14,833 bases of DNA from Candidatus Omnitrophota bacterium (GTDB lineage: Bacteria > Omnitrophota > Gorgyraeia > Zapsychrales > Zapsychraceae): contig JAGYNW010000027.1 in the NCBI GenBank assembly GCA_018399915.1, forward strand, positions 1 to 14,833. The letters run 5' to 3'. This document shows positions 13,822 to 14,833 of this stretch, in pieces. Under the pieces are notes generated by a model. It was not told the origin of the DNA. It ran no database searches and saw nothing but the letters and a program-made list of their open reading frames with translations. Both the position numbers and the translations under genes were made by a program. The stretch's first letter is position 1; each line of letters opens with the position of its first letter.

Positions 13822-14833
13822 TCATGCAGCCGGCGAGGCAACATTCTTTAAGGATTCTTTATCAATCTTCCCTGTCCGGTTCTTAGGAAGCTCGGCTCTG
13901 ACCTCAATTTCACTGGGCACTTTAAAATTGGCTAAATGATCGCGCGCAAAATACCGCAATTCTTCCGGAGCCAAATTTGCGCCTTCTTTCAAAACAACAA
14001 AGGCCTTGACGGCTTCGCCCTTCATCTTATCCGGAATGCCGATCACCGCAGCCTCGGCAACAGATTCATGCTTGTAAAAGGCCGCTTCCACTTCCGGGGC
14101 ATACACAATTTGCCCGCCGACCTTGATCATCTCTTTCTTGCGGCCCATGATATAGAGAAATCCATTTTCATCAAAACGGCCTAAATCACCTGTGTATAAA
14201 CGCCCGTCTTTTTTCATCAAGGCCGTGGCCTCCGGATCCTTGTAATAACAATCCATGACGATCCAGCCGCTGATGGTAATCTCCCCAATAGTTCCGGCCG
14301 GGGCTTCCCGGTCTTCTTCATCCAGGATCTTGATATCGCAATGCGGGGCAGGCTTCCCGACGCTAGCAATATTATCACTGTCCATGGGGGTGACTGTATT
14401 CGGCGGGCAAGTCTCGGTCATGCCCCACCCGTTTAACAATCTCGCGTTAGGGCAATATTGATGAAACCGCTTTAAAATTTCCGGAGAACTCGGCGCCCCG
14501 AAAACAACCACCCAGCGCAAGGAAGAAAGATCAAAGTTCTCGATCTGCTTGAGCGTTAAGATCGCATTATACATCGGCGGTACAATATGAAAACAGGTGA
14601 CTTTATATTTAGCGACATTTTCCAAAAACTTAAAAGGATTGAACCGGTCCATAAGCACCAGGGTGATCCCGAAGAGAATAGAATTCTGGATATAGATGAA
14701 CCCTCCGATATGACTTAAAGGGATCGGGCAAAGCTTAACATCCTTATCCGTTAAATCCACAAAATGGTGCATGGCCGCCGGCGACCCGTCTAAATGCTTG
14801 TAGTTAAGTAGAATCCCTTTAGGTTTTCCGGTT
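13822..14833 (-). CDS. AMP-forming acyl/aryl-CoA synthetase, C-terminal part (5' end cut by window)
   Basis: ANL-superfamily adenylating enzyme that activates a carboxylic acid with ATP, usually to an acyl-CoA. The reading frame is open to the right edge, and the first visible residues TGKPKGILLN are the end of the ATP-binding P-loop motif, so roughly the N-terminal third is missing. In the 336 visible residues: NGWGMTET (134-140), TGDLGRFDENGFLYIMGRKKEMIKVGG in two consecutive core motifs (214-240), and the catalytic Lys K322 in NRTGKIDKESLK. The enzyme is the first visible gene of the upstream module, 26 nt before the phosphorylase gene. It might load a starter unit or activate the acid made by the aldehyde dehydrogenase. 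The acid substrate cannot be called without the missing part. Confidence 0.9.
   Translation of the reverse strand, partial: TGKPKGILLNYKHLDGSPAAMHHFVDLTDKDVKLCPIPLSHIGGFIYIQNSILFGITLVLMDRFNPFKFLENVAKYKVTCFHIVPPMYNAILTLKQIENFDLSSLRWVVVFGAPSSPEILKRFHQYCPNARLLNGWGMTETCPPNTVTPMDSDNIASVGKPAPHCDIKILDEEDREAPAGTIGEITISGWIVMDCYYKDPEATALMKKDGRLYTGDLGRFDENGFLYIMGRKKEMIKVGGQIVYAPEVEAAFYKHESVAEAAVIGIPDKMKGEAVKAFVVLKEGANLAPEELRYFARDHLANFKVPSEIEVRAELPKNRTGKIDKESLKNVASPAA

Overview
The window holds thirteen protein genes, all on the minus strand, so transcription runs from high to low coordinates. Intergenic gaps are short and none exceeds 300 bases. GC content is moderate. Most starts have an AAGGA or AGGAG ribosome site behind an A-rich leader. 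No rRNA, complete tRNA, transposase, integrase or CRISPR array was found. The gene content (BchE-like B12/radical SAM enzyme, anaerobic-type chemistry, type II polyketide synthase) suggests an anaerobic or uncultivated bacterium outside the actinobacteria. Omnitrophota, Planctomycetota and deltaproteobacterial lineages are guesses that the sequence cannot settle.

Upstream module (14833 down to 8737): the C-terminal part of an AMP-forming acyl/aryl-CoA synthetase; a purine-type nucleoside phosphorylase; after a candidate sigma70 promoter, a methylthioribose-1-phosphate isomerase (MtnA) homologue; a half-length, catalytically empty MtnA paralogue; a class II aldolase fused to an SCP2 sterol/lipid-binding domain; and an aldehyde dehydrogenase. 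The last four form one unit, with overlapping genes at its first two junctions. The order matches a phosphorolysis, isomerisation, aldol cleavage and oxidation series, as in the DHAP shunt that salvages 5'-deoxyadenosine or methylthioadenosine.

Biosynthetic module (8565 down to 1196): a BchE-like radical SAM/B12 enzyme; a small protein resembling the PCP_red domain; a ketopantoate-reductase-family protein; a ketosynthase KS-alpha with an intact Cys-His-Lys-His set; a chain-length-factor-like KS-beta that has lost the Cys and both His; an acyl carrier protein; a PF04199 putative cyclase; and a TcmN/WhiE-VI-like SRPBCC aromatase/cyclase. This is a recognisable minimal type II PKS with two cyclases, so an aromatic polyketide is the likely product. 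A strong intrinsic terminator follows the aromatase gene. Its U-tract abuts the start codon of an MFS transporter gene that runs off the left edge and may encode the exporter.

Working model (inference): the PKS builds and cyclises a poly-beta-keto chain, the radical SAM protein with its small partner tailors the ring system, and the MFS protein exports the product. The upstream module either recycles 5'-deoxyadenosine made by radical SAM chemistry, or makes an aldehyde and acid that the ligase activates as a building block. Noncoding oddities are a nine-unit 7-bp tandem repeat at 6715-6777 and a tRNA T-arm-like hairpin at 5591-5607.
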